This document shows positions 63,753 through 64,000 of a stretch of DNA of 64,000 bases, one piece after another (the stretch's first letter is position 1; every line of letters starts with the position of its first letter). The translations under genes and the position numbers were made by a program. Location: NCBI RefSeq assembly GCF_900105335.1, contig NZ_LT629770.1, positions 1,302,001 through 1,366,000 on the forward strand, given 5' to 3'. The stretch is from Microbacterium paraoxydans (lineage in GTDB: Bacteria; Actinomycetota; Actinomycetes; Actinomycetales; Microbacteriaceae). Under the pieces are notes generated by a model. It did no database searches and was not told the DNA's origin. It saw only the letters and a program-made list of their open reading frames with translations.

Positions 63753-64000
63753 TCAGCGGTGCGGGTTGCTGTCCTTGCCGTCGAGCCAGAGCTCGTCGGT
63801 CTTGTCGGCGTGCGCCCCGGTCGTGCCGACGTGCTTGTCGCTGATCTTCGGCCCCTTGAGGATGACGTGGACCATCGCCTGCGCGTGGCCGTGGCCGAGG
63901 CCGTACTCCTGCTTGAGCCAGTTCAGGACGACGGTGGACTTCGTGCTCTCGTCGAACCCCTGCTCGTGCGCGAGGGCGATGAACTGTCGCGGCGTGAGGC
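63753..64000 (-). CDS. DUF4287 domain protein, 5' end outside the window
   Basis: The last ~82 codons: LTPRQFIALAHEQGFDESTK, then VVLNWLKQEYGLGHGHAQAM, VHVILKGPKIS, ending WLDGKDSNPHR. This is the helical DUF4287 domain, a small conserved module of unknown function that is often a complete protein or the N-terminal half of one. It reads toward menA, 36 nt before the menA start codon. Confidence 0.8.
   Translation of the reverse strand, partial: LTPRQFIALAHEQGFDESTKSTVVLNWLKQEYGLGHGHAQAMVHVILKGPKISDKHVGTTGAHADKTDELWLDGKDSNPHR

Overview
The window looks like chromosome of a high-GC Gram-positive actinobacterium, most likely Microbacterium or a close Microbacteriaceae relative. The support is: very high GC in coding and non-coding DNA; the S10/spc/alpha ribosomal gene order with Ala/Lys/Glu-rich tails on many r-proteins; menaquinone genes; a maltose-type ABC importer without its own ATPase; and many genes whose -10 box (TANNNT) lies 6-7 nt before the start codon, as in leaderless actinobacterial mRNAs. 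The genus is an inference. No insertion sequence, prophage, CRISPR array or rRNA gene was seen.

Layout. 1-5800: a truncated SIS-domain sugar isomerase, a TSUP exporter, and a tripartite tricarboxylate transporter (tctCBA). Divergent from tctC is a membrane sensor fused directly to a CitB-type DNA-binding domain, with no kinase and no receiver. 5800-28200: about 22 kb of translation and secretion genes, all on the minus strand: rpsL-rpsG-fusA, tuf, a small antitoxin-like gene, rpsJ through rplO (S10+spc), secY-adk-map with a DsbA-like gene, then infA-rpmJ-rpsM-rpsK-rpoA-rplQ. uS14 and uS4 are not at their common places. 28200-36300: small membrane proteins, a PadR/DUF1700 pair, a malEFG-type importer with LacI-type operators, and a Nudix hydrolase. 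36300-48000: YajQ, a GntR regulator, a hydrolase, a lipoprotein, ferredoxin-NADP reductase and menaquinone genes (polyprenyl synthase, menG, menF, menD; menA lies at 62.7-63.7 kb), plus PPK2. 48000-55000: a second DsbA-like protein, a rhomboid-like/DUF2156 fusion, a divergent MFS/TetR pair, ArfB, an atypical tRNA-like gene with a CAU anticodon, and an SDR oxidoreductase. 55000-60900: a five-gene cluster for a nonulosonic-acid (sialic acid or Kdn-like) surface polymer. 61200-64000: two small unknowns, a repeat-rich gap, menA and a partial DUF4287 gene.

How the parts work together. The central block builds the ribosome, its translation factors, RNA polymerase alpha and the Sec channel; it is cut into units by visible hairpins and promoters. 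The men genes make and prenylate menaquinone. In the glycan cluster, a NeuB-like synthase makes a nine-carbon keto acid, a CMP-transferase/phosphatase fusion activates it, and a GT2, a polysialyltransferase-like protein and a DUF6716-like protein probably polymerise or attach it.

The observations most worth following are the sensor-HTH fusion beside a pair of 20-bp-spaced direct repeats, the leaderless promoter pattern across at least 17 genes, the nonulosonate cluster with its KDO8P/Kdn9P-like features, the atypical tRNA, and a dispersed repeat that appears to have entered the adk reading frame.
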